The notes: generated by a model not told the origin, from the letters alone. Positions 27,360 through 34,497 are shown, numbered from the stretch's first letter. The stretch: 64,000 bases of DNA from Betaproteobacteria bacterium (GCA_004297625.1 SCTY01000031.1:47856-111855); one strand, 5' to 3'. Numbers and translations are program-made.

Positions 27360-27395
27360 GGCCCCATTTTGGGGCCTATAATCCCCGAAATGGGA
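27360..27395 (+). promoter_or_regulatory. promoter with operator-like palindrome for the NTase/HEPN pair
   Basis: A perfect -10 box TATAAT lies at 27377-27382. Immediately before it GGCCCCA-TTT-TGGGGCC (27360-27376) is a 7-bp inverted repeat filling the -10/-35 spacer. A second C/G element, CCCCGAAATGGG, overlaps the ATG at 27390. Transcription would start at or within 2 bases of the ATG, so the mRNA may be leaderless. The winged helix encoded by the first gene is the obvious candidate repressor. Confidence 0.55.
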
Positions 27396-27986
27396 CCTCG
27401 GACCAGCCTGGGAGATTCCCTATTCAGCGGCGTACAGCAGCGCGTGCTCGGCGTTCTTTTCGGCACGCCGGACAAGAGCTTCTACCGCAACGAGCTGATG
27501 CGCCTCACCGGATCCGGAAAGGGCGCGCTGCAGCGCGAGCTCGACCGGCTGGAGCAATCCGGCCTCGTCACCGTGCGGCCGGTCGGAAACCAGAAGCATT
27601 ACCAGGCCAACAAGGAGGCGCCGATCTTCGAGGAGCTGCGCGGCATCGTGGTGAAGACCTTCGGCGTGGCAGACGTGGTGCGCAGGGCGTTGCTGCCGCT
27701 GGCGAAGGCAATCGCCGCGGCATTCATCTTCGGCTCGATCGCCAAGCGAAGCGATACCAGCGCGAGCGACATCGACGTGTTCGTGGTTTCAGACAAGCTT
27801 GGGTACCAGGACCTGATCAAGGCGCTGCTGCCCGCCGAAGCCGTGCTGGGGGGAAGGAAGATCAATCCCACGATTCATTCGCGTGCCGAGCTCGCCCGCA
27901 AGCGCAAGGAGCGCGCGAGCTTCGTGGCGCGCGTGCTCGAGCAGCCGAAGATTTTCCTGATCGGGAGCGAGCGTGACCTCGGCTAA
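27390..27986 (+). CDS. winged-helix nucleotidyltransferase (MNT-type, antitoxin-like)
   Basis: A 198-residue protein using the ATG at 27390; a TTG seven codons earlier lies upstream of the -10 box. Residues ~5-75 form a winged helix (VLGVLFGTPDKSFYRNELM ... GALQRELDRLEQSGLV). Residues ~95-140 form a minimal nucleotidyltransferase with GSIAKRSDTSASDIDVFVV (GS-x10-DxD). Such MNT proteins act as antitoxins by modifying or binding HEPN partners, and the next gene overlaps it by 14 bases. It probably also autorepresses through the palindrome at its promoter (inference). Confidence 0.75.
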   Translation: MGPRTSLGDSLFSGVQQRVLGVLFGTPDKSFYRNELMRLTGSGKGALQRELDRLEQSGLVTVRPVGNQKHYQANKEAPIFEELRGIVVKTFGVADVVRRALLPLAKAIAAAFIFGSIAKRSDTSASDIDVFVVSDKLGYQDLIKALLPAEAVLGGRKINPTIHSRAELARKRKERASFVARVLEQPKIFLIGSERDLG

Positions 27987-28437
27987 TCTCGCGAACCTGG
28001 CGAAGATCGGGCAGCTCAAGAAGGAGCCGCCGGATGGCGCCGAGCTCGAGGGCTTGCAGCGAGCGGGCCGCAACAAGCTGAAGGACGCGAGGAACGCCTC
28101 CAACTCGTTCGAAAGCCGCTTCGACCTCGCCTACAACGCTGCGCACGCGCTTTCGCTCGCCGCGCTGCGCTGGCACGGCTACCGCTCGGAAAACCGCTAC
28201 CTCGTCTTCCAGGTGCTGCCGCACACGCTTGGCATCGAGGATTCCGAATGGCGCGTGCTCGCAACCTGCCACGAACGCCGCAATCGCGCCGAGTACCAGG
28301 GGATTCTCGAAGCCGATGAGCGGCTTCTCGCGGCGCTGGTCGAGATCGCGGCACGGCTGCTCGCGGCCGTCGAGGCGCTTGGGGCGGTGAAGAAGGAAGA
28401 ACCGGATGGACCGGACGGCGCGGAGCCGAAATGCTAG
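27973..28437 (+). CDS. HEPN-like helical protein, partner of the nucleotidyltransferase
   Basis: A 154-residue all-helical protein starting at GTG inside the end of the preceding gene. The segment FDLAYNAAHALSLAALRWHGYRS and the later TCHERRNRAEYQG resemble SAV_6107-type HEPN proteins, in which an RNR-like motif marks the active face. HEPN/MNT pairs are toxin-antitoxin modules with an RNase toxin. The gene order (NTase first, HEPN second, overlapping) supports this. A canonical R-x4-6-H motif is not obvious, so RNase activity is uncertain. Confidence 0.65.
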   Translation: MTSANLANLAKIGQLKKEPPDGAELEGLQRAGRNKLKDARNASNSFESRFDLAYNAAHALSLAALRWHGYRSENRYLVFQVLPHTLGIEDSEWRVLATCHERRNRAEYQGILEADERLLAALVEIAARLLAAVEALGAVKKEEPDGPDGAEPKC

Positions 28438-28456
28438 GCATGGCAGAGCGCTGCGG

Positions 28457-28717
28457 CTAGCCGTTCGCTTTCATTCTACCGAACCCCCGCTCGCTAAAAT
28501 CCCGGGTCAGCCGCGCCGCCAGCGAAGAGATCACGGATTCCCCGTACTGGGCACGCGCTTTTCCCTTTTGTTCATGCTGCACGACCAGCCGTCCATGCCA
28601 GTAGGCCTGCACCATGCTCGCGTTCACGGCGCGGTAGGCGGAAGTCCGCGCCTGCTCCAGCACCGGCCGGACTTCGAGGTAGAGCGATTCCACCTGGACC
28701 GGCCGGTTCCGTCTCAT
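28457..28717 (-). pseudogene. N-terminal remnant of a DUF1016/YhcG nuclease
   Basis: An 86-residue product. VEQ-like helices followed by VLEQARTSAYRAVNASMVQ, AYWHGRLVVQHEQKGKARA and QYGESVISSLAARL match the DUF1016 N-terminal domain of YhcG-type PD-(D/E)xK nucleases (about 350 residues). One residue is missing in the usual YWxIG motif, and translation stops just after DFSERGF, where the intact family continues into the nuclease half. The catalytic domain is absent. Confidence 0.7.
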
Positions 28718-28776
28718 CTCAGCTCAACTCCATCCTCGACGGTGAAGAGGCCGCGCCCATTGGAGTCGTCGCTCAT
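28714..28776 (-). CDS. 20-residue ORF bridging two gene remnants
   Basis: ATG at 28776 overlaps the DUF2130 fragment stop (ATGA), and its TGA stop overlaps the DUF1016 start (ATGA). The peptide is MSDDSNGRGLFTVEDGVELR. The double 4-base overlap suggests that it was the start of the gene once following DUF2130, or a real coupled leader. Nothing else supports expression. Confidence 0.25.
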   Translation of the reverse strand: MSDDSNGRGLFTVEDGVELR

Positions 28777-29099
28777 TTTTCTGCATCGCTCTCGAATTCC
28801 TCTTGTCCAATCCCCGGCAGCACCGCAATCGACTCAAGCTGCGTCATCCCCTCCTGCCCAATCCCCTGCAAATCCCCCACGACACCCAGCATCCCAGTCG
28901 TCATCCGAGTGAGCTGCATCTCCCGCTTCTTCCAAATGCGCGTCATCGCGGCCTTCTCGCCATCTAAATCCCGCTTCATCGCCTCGAACCCCTCCACCAC
29001 CGACTTCACCCGCTGCGCGAATTGCGGGCTGCAGATGTAGTTGTAGAGAAGCTCCATCTTCTCGCTCCTGCCCAGGTTCGCCTGGCGGGGCTTGTGCAT
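28773..29099 (-). pseudogene. C-terminal fragment of a second DUF2130 gene
   Basis: About 108 residues beginning at MHKPRQANLGRSEKM and ending after GDLQGIGQE. It is very similar to the end of the intact DUF2130 protein at 19794-21065; the stretch from AAMTRIWKKREMQL to GDLQGIGQE is identical. Upstream of 29099 the frame remains open but encodes unrelated, low-complexity sequence, so the N-terminal three quarters are missing. Confidence 0.75.
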
Positions 29100-29626
29100 C
29101 ACGCGGCAAGCAGCGCCTCCGATTCGCGCTGCGCCATCTGACGTGCAGAACGGATACCCAGCCGGTTCCGCAGCACGCGACCGCGTGAGCCCGGCTCGTG
29201 TTGCGCTTCGATCCCCTGCGCCTCGTAGCGTCCGGCCGTCGTCATCGGCGCTCATTATTGCCACGGCGACGCGCCGCGGGGCGGTCACGGCGGGAAAGAC
29301 GGGGCAGCGCGAAGCAACCTGCAACCGAAAACCCGCAACCGGCAACCGCTCGTCGAGCCGGTCCCGCAAGCAACCATGAACCGTTCGGGACCGGACGGCT
29401 TAGGGGCTTTGCAAGCCCGTAACAGATTTCGCCTGCGCAATGCGCTCGGCAATGGCGACTACCAGGGTAGTCGCGCGCATACGCTAACCGCTGGTGCACC
29501 CGCATCACGCTGCGGCGCGGGTCCGGCGGCGGGCAAGGGCGCTTGGTGACAATTTGGCACCAGCAGGGTAGCCTGCAGCCTCGTGCTCATGCTTGCTCAC
29601 CGCTTCACCAGCCACTGCTAAACGCC
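29100..29626. other. eroded intergenic stretch without a recognisable gene
   Basis: Frames here are open by base composition only. The stretch contains short GCAACC-type direct repeats around 29318-29348 and several C/G-rich hairpins. I found no domain, promoter or RNA that I can name. It separates the DUF2130 fragment from the TacA-like antitoxin. Confidence 0.5.
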
Positions 29627-29965
29627 ATGTCGAACGAGGAACGAGGCCGGATCACGGCGCGGGTGCCGCAGGAGGTGCAGGAGACGCTCGAGCGGGCGGC
29701 CGAGCTGCAGGGGGCGACGCTGAACCAGTTCGTCGTCCAGGCTGCGCTGAGCGAAGCGCGGCGCATCATCGCGCGCGACGGGACGATCCGCTTGTCCCGC
29801 GCCGACGCGGCGTTCCTGCTCGAGCTGCTGGAAAAGCCCTCGGCGCCGAACGCGAAGCTGCGCAAGGCATTCCAGGCCTACAAGAAGAGAACGCTGGATG
29901 CTGAGCATTCAACCTTTAAGTGGGCGCCACGACCGGCGCGCGTTCGCGGCCAGCGCGCCGCTTGA
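29627..29965 (+). CDS. DUF1778 (TacA-like) antitoxin
   Basis: A 112-residue protein from the ATG at 29627. ITARVPQEVQETLERAAELQG then TLNQFVVQAALSEARRII is the ribbon-helix-helix DNA-binding domain of DUF1778 antitoxins; FLELLEKPSAPNAKL is the toxin-wrapping tail. The usual family length is about 95 residues; this reading frame continues past a normal end and overlaps the GNAT gene by 68 bases. It pairs with the downstream acetyltransferase and should autoregulate the operon. Confidence 0.85.
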   Translation: MSNEERGRITARVPQEVQETLERAAELQGATLNQFVVQAALSEARRIIARDGTIRLSRADAAFLLELLEKPSAPNAKLRKAFQAYKKRTLDAEHSTFKWAPRPARVRGQRAA

Positions 29966-30380
29966 CGCCTGGCTGCGCCAGACGGCGCAGCCACATCAGC
30001 GCCGCGGCATCTCGAAGACTTTCGTCGCCACCGCGGCGGACGCGCCCTCGCGCATCCTCGGCTACTATGCGCTGACGGCGTGCGAGGTCATCGCCGAAGA
30101 CCTGCCCGAGGATCTCGCCAGGAAACTGCCGCGCCGAGTGCCCGGAATCCGGCTCGGCCGGCTCGCGGTGGACCGCTCCGTCCGGGGCCGGGGACTCGGG
30201 GAATTGCTGCTCGTCGATGCCATCGAGCGCGCAAGGTTCGTGCTCGAGCATGTCGGCGTGCACGCTCTATTCGTCGATGCGAAGGACGCTCGAGCGGCCG
30301 CCTTCTACCGCAAGTACGGCTTCCGGCCGCTGCCCAGCGATCCATTGACGCTCGTGCTGCCAATCGCCGGCGTGCCCTAG
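29898..30380 (+). CDS. GNAT acetyltransferase toxin (TacT-like)
   Basis: A 160-residue GNAT protein: FAASAPLDAWLRQTAQPHQRR at the start, GYYALTACEV, then the acetyl-CoA loop RLAVDRSVRGRGLGELLL at ~90-107 and AAFYRKYGFRPL near 140 with the catalytic tyrosine region. TacT toxins acetylate aminoacyl-tRNA and block translation. Overlap with the DUF1778 antitoxin gene and intact motifs support a working type II module. Confidence 0.85.
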   Translation: MLSIQPLSGRHDRRAFAASAPLDAWLRQTAQPHQRRGISKTFVATAADAPSRILGYYALTACEVIAEDLPEDLARKLPRRVPGIRLGRLAVDRSVRGRGLGELLLVDAIERARFVLEHVGVHALFVDAKDARAAAFYRKYGFRPLPSDPLTLVLPIAGVP

Positions 30381-30392
30381 GCGCGCGCCGGG

Positions 30393-30415
30393 AAATCGTG
30401 GTCTGTCCCTGATTT
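30393..30415. repeat. REP-like repeat, unit 1
   Basis: AAATCGTGGTCTGTCCCTG then ATTTT, an imperfect palindrome (AAATCGTGG against CCCTGATTT). It lies between the convergent TacT-like and secreted-protein genes. The same core occurs at 31862, 34521, 42798, 52118 and, inverted, 53678. Confidence 0.75.
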
Positions 30416-30423
30416 TCGGGCGG

Positions 30424-30951
30424 CTAGAGGCGCTGGTCCGGCGTTTGTTGCGTCGTCGGGATGCGCCCGCGCATTCCGGCCTCGGCGCTCGCGCGCATGG
30501 CGGCGATCGCCTCGTTCGAGCCGACGAGGTCGAACAGCACGACGTTGAAGCGGTCGTTCACGGGCAGGAACACGAATGCGAGCTTCGAGGCCCGCGTCAC
30601 CGTGTCGTCGATCAGCTCGAAGTCGGTGAAGAGGTAGCGGTAGTGCCCGGACTCGAGCTGCCCGCTGCAAAGCAATAGCAGCTCGGCCGAGCCGAGATCG
30701 GAATCGACGAGCACCGGATACTGCTTGCCCGGCTCGCACGCGGCGCTCGTGCCCAGGAGATACACGCAGGAGTTTTGATCGGGGAAACAGTACTGGCCGA
30801 GCAGATGGCCGGCGTCGTTCGCCGTCACGGCATAGAGAAAATCGCCGGAATCCGCCTCGCCCGAGAACCACGAGCCCCATTGACGGGGCGCGGCGATCGC
30901 GGAAGCCGCAATGAGCGCCAGGCAGATGGACAGGATGAGTTTCCTACGCAT
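30424..30951 (-). CDS. exported protein of unknown function
   Basis: A 175-residue protein. The N-terminus MRRKLILSICLALIAASAIA with an AxA-type cleavage site is a Sec signal peptide. The mature part has two cysteines (QYCFPDQNSC) near residue 55 and another pair (ACEP, LLCSG) later, so disulfides are possible, and a beta-rich middle. I do not recognise the family. It starts upstream of an inverted repeat at 31023 shared with the divergent DUF3606-like gene. Confidence 0.7.
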   Translation of the reverse strand: MRRKLILSICLALIAASAIAAPRQWGSWFSGEADSGDFLYAVTANDAGHLLGQYCFPDQNSCVYLLGTSAACEPGKQYPVLVDSDLGSAELLLLCSGQLESGHYRYLFTDFELIDDTVTRASKLAFVFLPVNDRFNVVLFDLVGSNEAIAAMRASAEAGMRGRIPTTQQTPDQRL

Positions 30952-31022
30952 GCCGTCTCCGAGCGTGCCCGCTCCTGCACTCGCGCTCTGAAAACCACGC
31001 TACCCCTGCGCGTGCACGCCAT

Positions 31023-31038
31023 GTTGACGGGCGTCAAC
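31023..31038. promoter_or_regulatory. inverted repeat in divergent intergenic region
   Basis: GTTGACG-GG-CGTCAAC is a perfect 7-bp-arm inverted repeat carrying TTGACG (-35-like) on both strands, between the divergent exported-protein and DUF3606-like genes. It may be a shared operator or two overlapping -35 boxes. Confidence 0.3.
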
Positions 31039-31071
31039 GTGGGGTGATCCAGAAGAGCTACGCTCGGCGGC

Positions 31072-31281
31072 ATGGCTTATGCATCGTTGACCGTCATGAA
31101 GAGCTTCAAGGCAGAAACGAAGCGTAAGCCGGCGAACGGCGACGGCGCGCCGGTCGACGTCGAGCGCGAGTGCGAGACGTGGGACTGGGCGAGAACCGCG
31201 GGCGTGTCGGAAGCGGATCTGCGCAAGGCCGTGCGCGAATCGCTCGAGCCTAAAGATCGTAGCGGCGAGCGGCGTTCCTGA
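31072..31281 (+). CDS. DUF3606-like small protein, 3' end altered
   Basis: At most 69 residues; the ATG at 31096 is an alternative start, and neither has a good ribosome binding site. VDVERECETWDWARTAGVSEADLRKAVRE matches the DUF3606 pattern (short helix, W, helix GVS-x-LR-A). The last codons (KDRSGERRS and stop) are read from a duplicated piece of the WYL gene end (31255-31303), so the native C-terminus has been replaced. Confidence 0.5.
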   Translation: MAYASLTVMKSFKAETKRKPANGDGAPVDVERECETWDWARTAGVSEADLRKAVRESLEPKDRSGERRS

Positions 31282-31303
31282 GCGCTTCGGCCACGCGGCC
31301 GCG
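31255..31303. repeat. duplicated 3' end of the WYL gene
   Basis: These 49 bases differ at only 2 positions from 31895-31943, the last codons of the WYL regulator (encoding RVAEALRNAARRYD on the minus strand). The two copies are direct repeats about 640 bases apart, flanking the GlsB-like gene and a lysine-rich remnant. Confidence 0.75.
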
Positions 31304-31320
31304 CGTGCGCGTAGGGGACC

Positions 31321-31491
31321 CTAGCGCCGAGCCTTTCGCTTGCCCTTCGCTCCAGCCTTCGCCGGCGCCTTTGCTTTCGCTTTCACCCCGGGCTTTCGCG
31401 CCTTTTTCCGCGCCGCGGGTGTCGGCGCATCCTCGGCAGGAATCACGGCGACTTTCGGCGCGGGCGCTTGGGGGGTCGAACATGAGGTGCG
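31321..31491 (-). pseudogene. lysine/alanine-rich protein tail, gene remnant
   Basis: An open frame ending at TAG (31321) encodes APKVAVIPAED then ARKKARKPGVKAKAKAPAKA and a GKRKARR end. This is a histone-H1-like or nucleoid-protein-like basic tail. A stop at 31492-31494 and the lack of an ATG mean that the N-terminal domain is missing; only a GTG inside could start it. It is best read as the remaining C-terminus of a larger DNA-binding protein. Confidence 0.4.
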
Positions 31492-31499
31492 TCAAGCGC

Positions 31500-31772
31500 T
31501 CAGACGCGGCGCCGCCGCTTGCGGAAGAAGTTGACGATCGCGAGCAGGATCACCGCGCCCACCAGCGACACCAGCAGCGAGCCGATGCTGAAGTCGCCCG
31601 CGTTGATGGTGCCGGTGCCGAACAGCGGCGCGAGGAGCAGGCCGCCGATGAAGGCGCCGACGATCCCCACCACGACGTTGAGGAAGATGCCCTGCTTGTC
31701 ATTGGTGCCCATGATCATGCTTGCGACCCAGCCGAGCACGCCGCCGACGATCAGCCAGAGGATGAAGCCCAT
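31500..31772 (-). CDS. GlsB/YeaQ/YmgE family membrane protein
   Basis: A 90-residue protein with three hydrophobic segments and the glycine-rich family pattern: LIVGGVLGWVASMIMG, IFLNVVVGIVGAFIGGLLL, then IGSLLVSLVGAVILLAIV and a basic RKRRRR tail. Family members are small inner-membrane proteins induced by stress; the mechanism is unknown. It lies between the two copies of the WYL 3' end and is followed upstream by a REP element. Confidence 0.9.
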   Translation of the reverse strand: MGFILWLIVGGVLGWVASMIMGTNDKQGIFLNVVVGIVGAFIGGLLLAPLFGTGTINAGDFSIGSLLVSLVGAVILLAIVNFFRKRRRRV

Positions 31773-31835
31773 TGCGCGCCACCTTTCGAATACCGGTCCG
31801 TTACCGGCGAGAGGCCCGCAAGTAGCGTGCCGCCG

Positions 31836-31884
31836 AAATGGGTCAGACCCCCTTTTCCGGCAAAACGTGGTCTGTCCCTGTTTT
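31836..31884. repeat. REP-like repeat, unit 2 (double)
   Basis: AAATGGGTCAGACCCCC then TTTTCCGGC and AAAACGTGGTCTGTCCCTG: two half-elements in series between the WYL stop and the GlsB-like gene. The second has the same core as unit 1. The first has the GGGTCAGACCC core also seen in modified form at 39727 and 57861. Confidence 0.7.
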
Positions 31885-32858
31885 CAGGCCGAGCGATCGT
31901 AGCGGCGAGCGGCGTTCCTGAGGGCTTCGGCCACGCGGTCGCGTAAGGCGTCAGGGCCGAGCACCTCCACGTCCGCGCCGAACTTCAGGATCTCCATCAG
32001 GAGCTCCTGGTCGTGCGCGTACGGGACCTCCAGCACGTAGGCTCCGTCGGGCTCGAAGCGCGAGCGCTGCTTCGGATGCCAGCTCTGCGCCGACACCCAG
32101 CGCGCGGCCTCGCGCGTGAAGCGCAGCACCGCCCACTGCACGTCCTTCCCGGCGAAGATGCCGTAGCCGCTGCCCAGGTGCTCGTCTAGCTCCTTCGCGG
32201 GAATTTCCTTCGCGCGCGCGTCGCGCAGCTCGGCGGCGCGGATCGCGTCGACGGCGAAGCTCCTCAGGTCCTCGCGCAGGTGGCAGTACGCGTCCACGTA
32301 CCAGTTGTCGCGGTAGTGCACCAGGCGCTGCGGCGAGATCTCGCGCTCGGTCTCGCGGTCGTCCTTGCGGTTGTAGTGGCGGATCCACAAGCGCGAGCGC
32401 TTGAGCACCGCGGTCGCCACCACGCCGAAGAATTTGGAAGGCGAAACCCGGCGCTCGGGCTGGAAGATGCGGATCCGCTTCTCGACGTCCTTCCACGCGG
32501 GCTCCCCGCCGAGGACGGCGCGCAGCCGCGCCTGCAGCGGCGCGACGTGCGGCTCGAGAAGCCCGGGCTGCAGCTCCGAAAGGAGGCTGTGCATGCTCAA
32601 GAGCGCGTACGCCTCGTCGGAGGAGAACCACAGTCCCGGCAGCTCGTAGCGCGGGCCCGAGCGCGGCTTGCCGAATTTATACCCGTTCGCCCCGGCGTCG
32701 TACTCGATCGGCGCGTTGAAGCGGCTGCGCATGTACTCGAGGTCGCGCTTCACGCTCGCGCGCGACATGCCGAGCTCCTGCATGAACGTCGCGAAGGAGA
32801 CGACCTTGCGGTCCTTCAGGAGCTGGTCGATCTTGTAGAAGCGCTCGAGGCGGTCCAT
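31884..32858 (-). CDS. WYL-domain transcriptional regulator
   Basis: A 324-residue protein. The N-terminal HTH is RFYKIDQLLKDRKVVSFATF ... MSRASVKRDLEYM, and the WYL domain begins near residue 140 with LWIRHYNRKD and contains PQRLVHYRDNWYVDAYC. The C-terminal WCX extension ends LRNAARRYD. WYL regulators often sense nucleic-acid ligands and control defence genes. It starts 1 base after the RAMA gene, so the two are one operon behind a palindromic operator. Its target is probably local (inference). Confidence 0.85.
   Translation of the reverse strand: MDRLERFYKIDQLLKDRKVVSFATFMQELGMSRASVKRDLEYMRSRFNAPIEYDAGANGYKFGKPRSGPRYELPGLWFSSDEAYALLSMHSLLSELQPGLLEPHVAPLQARLRAVLGGEPAWKDVEKRIRIFQPERRVSPSKFFGVVATAVLKRSRLWIRHYNRKDDRETEREISPQRLVHYRDNWYVDAYCHLREDLRSFAVDAIRAAELRDARAKEIPAKELDEHLGSGYGIFAGKDVQWAVLRFTREAARWVSAQSWHPKQRSRFEPDGAYVLEVPYAHDQELLMEILKFGADVEVLGPDALRDRVAEALRNAARRYDRSA
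31895..31943. repeat. parent copy of the duplicated WYL 3' end
   Basis: Source of the copy at 31255-31303; it lies inside the WYL coding sequence. Confidence 0.75.
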
Positions 32859-32859
32859 C

Positions 32860-33264
32860 CTAGCTCGAGCGTTTACGCAGGCCCGCGATCGGCACCCATC
32901 CGGCCTGCCCGGGGAAGCGTGCCTCCCAGAAACGCCAGCCGTTCACGGGCTTGTTGCCGGTGATCGCCATGGCAGCGGCGGAAGGAGAGTCGAAACGCTT
33001 TCCACCCATCAGGAGCGCGCCGCCTTCGACGCGCGCGAGATGGGTCTGGCCCTTGTAGGCGGCGCGAAACTCCGTGCCCGCGGGAAAGCGAACTCCCTTC
33101 GTGACCCAGTCGCCGGCGGCCGCAAGGGCCGGCTCGTGCGTGGCGGCCTTTCTGGCGGGAAGCCCGAGGAGCTGGCGAAGCACGTCGTTCTCCGTGACTT
33201 CTTCGGAGGTCCTCCGCAGGGTGATGGCCTTGTAAACATCGAAGTCGACTTCGATCGTGCGCAT
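32860..33264 (-). CDS. SeqA-N-like/RAMA domain protein
   Basis: A 134-residue protein. Residues 1-40 (MRTIEVDFDVYKAITLRRTS then NDVLRQLLGL) resemble the SeqA N-terminal ribbon-helix-helix domain. Residues ~50-125 match RAMA: VTKGVRFPAGTEFRAAYKGQ, GGALLMGGKRFDSPSAAAM and NGWRFWEARF. RAMA domains accompany DNA methylases and are thought to recognise modified bases; SeqA itself binds hemimethylated GATC. The combination suggests a small reader of DNA modification. It likely binds the palindrome at 33273-33286 as autoregulator (inference). The start has no ribosome binding site. Confidence 0.7.
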   Translation of the reverse strand: MRTIEVDFDVYKAITLRRTSEEVTENDVLRQLLGLPARKAATHEPALAAAGDWVTKGVRFPAGTEFRAAYKGQTHLARVEGGALLMGGKRFDSPSAAAMAITGNKPVNGWRFWEARFPGQAGWVPIAGLRKRSS

Positions 33265-33270
33265 GGCATT

Positions 33271-33299
33271 AAAGTACTATAGTACTATTATGGCGTCAA
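33271..33299 (-). promoter_or_regulatory. promoter with AGTACTATAGTACT operator
   Basis: A perfect 14-bp palindrome AGTACTATAGTACT (33273-33286) lies 8 bases before the RAMA gene ATG. On the minus strand TTGACG (33299-33294) and TACTTT (33276-33271) are 17 bases apart, so the palindrome fills the promoter spacer, the classical position for repression by a ribbon-helix-helix protein. The transcript would start near the ATG. Confidence 0.55.
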
Positions 33300-33320
33300 G
33301 CACTGCGAGCGAGTGAGACA

Positions 33321-33350
33321 TTGACCTTGGACCAGGGCGGCTGCTATGTT
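33321..33350 (+). promoter_or_regulatory. candidate promoter for the XRE/AbiEii pair
   Basis: TTGACC (33321-33326) and TATGTT (33345-33350) with an 18-base spacer, 24 bases before the GTG start of the XRE gene. Confidence 0.45.
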
Positions 33351-33373
33351 GCGTATATCTCACTTTATAGACA

Positions 33374-33871
33374 GTGAAGATCCCCGATCTCGGCAGCGAA
33401 ATCCGCAATGCGCGGCTGGCGCAGGGCCTCACTCAGGCGCAGCTCGCCGCGCAGTCGGGACTGTCGCGGGAAACGCTCAACCTGCTGGAGAACGGCCTCG
33501 TCAAGGAACTGGGGATTCGCAAGGTGCTCGCGGTGCTGGGCAAGCTGGGTCTGGAACTGACCGTCGAGCGCGCTGCGCGTCCACGCCGGCCCGACTACGT
33601 GCGGATGGCCTGCACGACAGCCAGCGTGAGCTTCAAGAGCGCGCTGACCGAAGAGGAGCTGATTCATGCAATGGTCACGGGGAAAGTGCCCGCGAAGCGA
33701 GGCGCGCACATCAGGAGGCTGCTCGAAGAAGCTCCGGCAGGGCTGTTGAACAGTCTCGCGGCGGAGGCCGCGCGGTGGAGCCGGCCCGGCAGACTCGAAA
33801 GAAATCTTCACCGGCTCGCTCGGGAAGCCGGCGCAACGCGCAGGATCGATGAATGGCTGAAGACCGGCTGA
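33374..33871 (+). CDS. XRE-family HTH antitoxin-like protein
   Basis: A 165-residue protein with a GTG start. Residues ~5-60 are a Cro/CI helix-turn-helix (IRNARLAQGLTQAQLAAQSG, LSRETLNLLENG); the rest (FKSALTEEELIHAMVTGKVP onward) is helical and unrecognised. It overlaps the AbiEii-type toxin gene by 19 bases. This arrangement is that of type IV AbiE-like modules in which an HTH protein represses the operon and neutralises the toxin. Confidence 0.8.
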   Translation: MKIPDLGSEIRNARLAQGLTQAQLAAQSGLSRETLNLLENGLVKELGIRKVLAVLGKLGLELTVERAARPRRPDYVRMACTTASVSFKSALTEEELIHAMVTGKVPAKRGAHIRRLLEEAPAGLLNSLAAEAARWSRPGRLERNLHRLAREAGATRRIDEWLKTG

Positions 33872-34497
33872 AGAGCTGGGAAACGCTGTTCAAGCGTGCG
33901 CTCGAGCTGATCGACTCGGTCGCAAGCTCGGGCGCGCTTTTCGAGCCGTGGAGCTTCGGCGGCGGGACTGTGCTGATGAGGAGACACCGCCATCGCTTGA
34001 GCAAGGACATCGACATCTTCGTGCCCGATCCCCAATACCTCGGTTACGTAAGCCCGAGACTGAACGAGGTGGCCGACTCGATGACCGCCGACTACGTCGA
34101 AGAGGCCGGTTCGCTGAAGCTTGTCTTCCCAGAGGGCGAAATAGATTTCATCGCTTCCGCGCCACTTACATCAAGCCCCACAGTCGCGGAGAAGCTGTTC
34201 GACCGCGACGTCAGCGTCGAAACGTCGACCGAGATCATCGCAAAGAAGGTGTGGCACCGCGGATCGCAGTTCAAAGCGAGAGACATGTTCGACCTCGCCT
34301 TAGTGGCCGAAAAGGAACCGGCAGCGCTGTTCGAGATCAGGCCGGTTCTCCGCGACCGGAAGGAAAGCGTGCTGGCGCGGATCGCACAAGGCGACCGGCA
34401 GCTTCGAAGCGATTTCGCCGAGCTCGAAGTTCTCGATTACCGGCCTACCTACGATTACTGCCTCGAAGTCGTAAAGAGAGCCTTCGAGCTGAAGTGA
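33853..34497 (+). CDS. AbiEii/AbiGii-type nucleotidyltransferase toxin
   Basis: A 214-residue protein. WSFGGGTVLMRRHRHRLSKD followed by IDIFVPD gives the GG(G)T and DxD nucleotidyltransferase signature near residues 35-57. IDFIASAPL carries the third acidic position, and EIIAKKVWHRGSQFKARD is the conserved AbiEii motif. AbiEii toxins transfer nucleotides to tRNA acceptor ends and cause abortive infection. It is translated from an ATG inside the end of the XRE gene. Confidence 0.85.
   Translation: MAEDRLKSWETLFKRALELIDSVASSGALFEPWSFGGGTVLMRRHRHRLSKDIDIFVPDPQYLGYVSPRLNEVADSMTADYVEEAGSLKLVFPEGEIDFIASAPLTSSPTVAEKLFDRDVSVETSTEIIAKKVWHRGSQFKARDMFDLALVAEKEPAALFEIRPVLRDRKESVLARIAQGDRQLRSDFAELEVLDYRPTYDYCLEVVKRAFELK

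Noticed and set aside
31250..31495. Minus-strand frame ending in RVAEALRNAARRYDL as a second WYL protein
   Set aside because: Only the last 16 codons match WYL, from the duplicated segment; the rest is an alternate frame of the lysine-rich tail.
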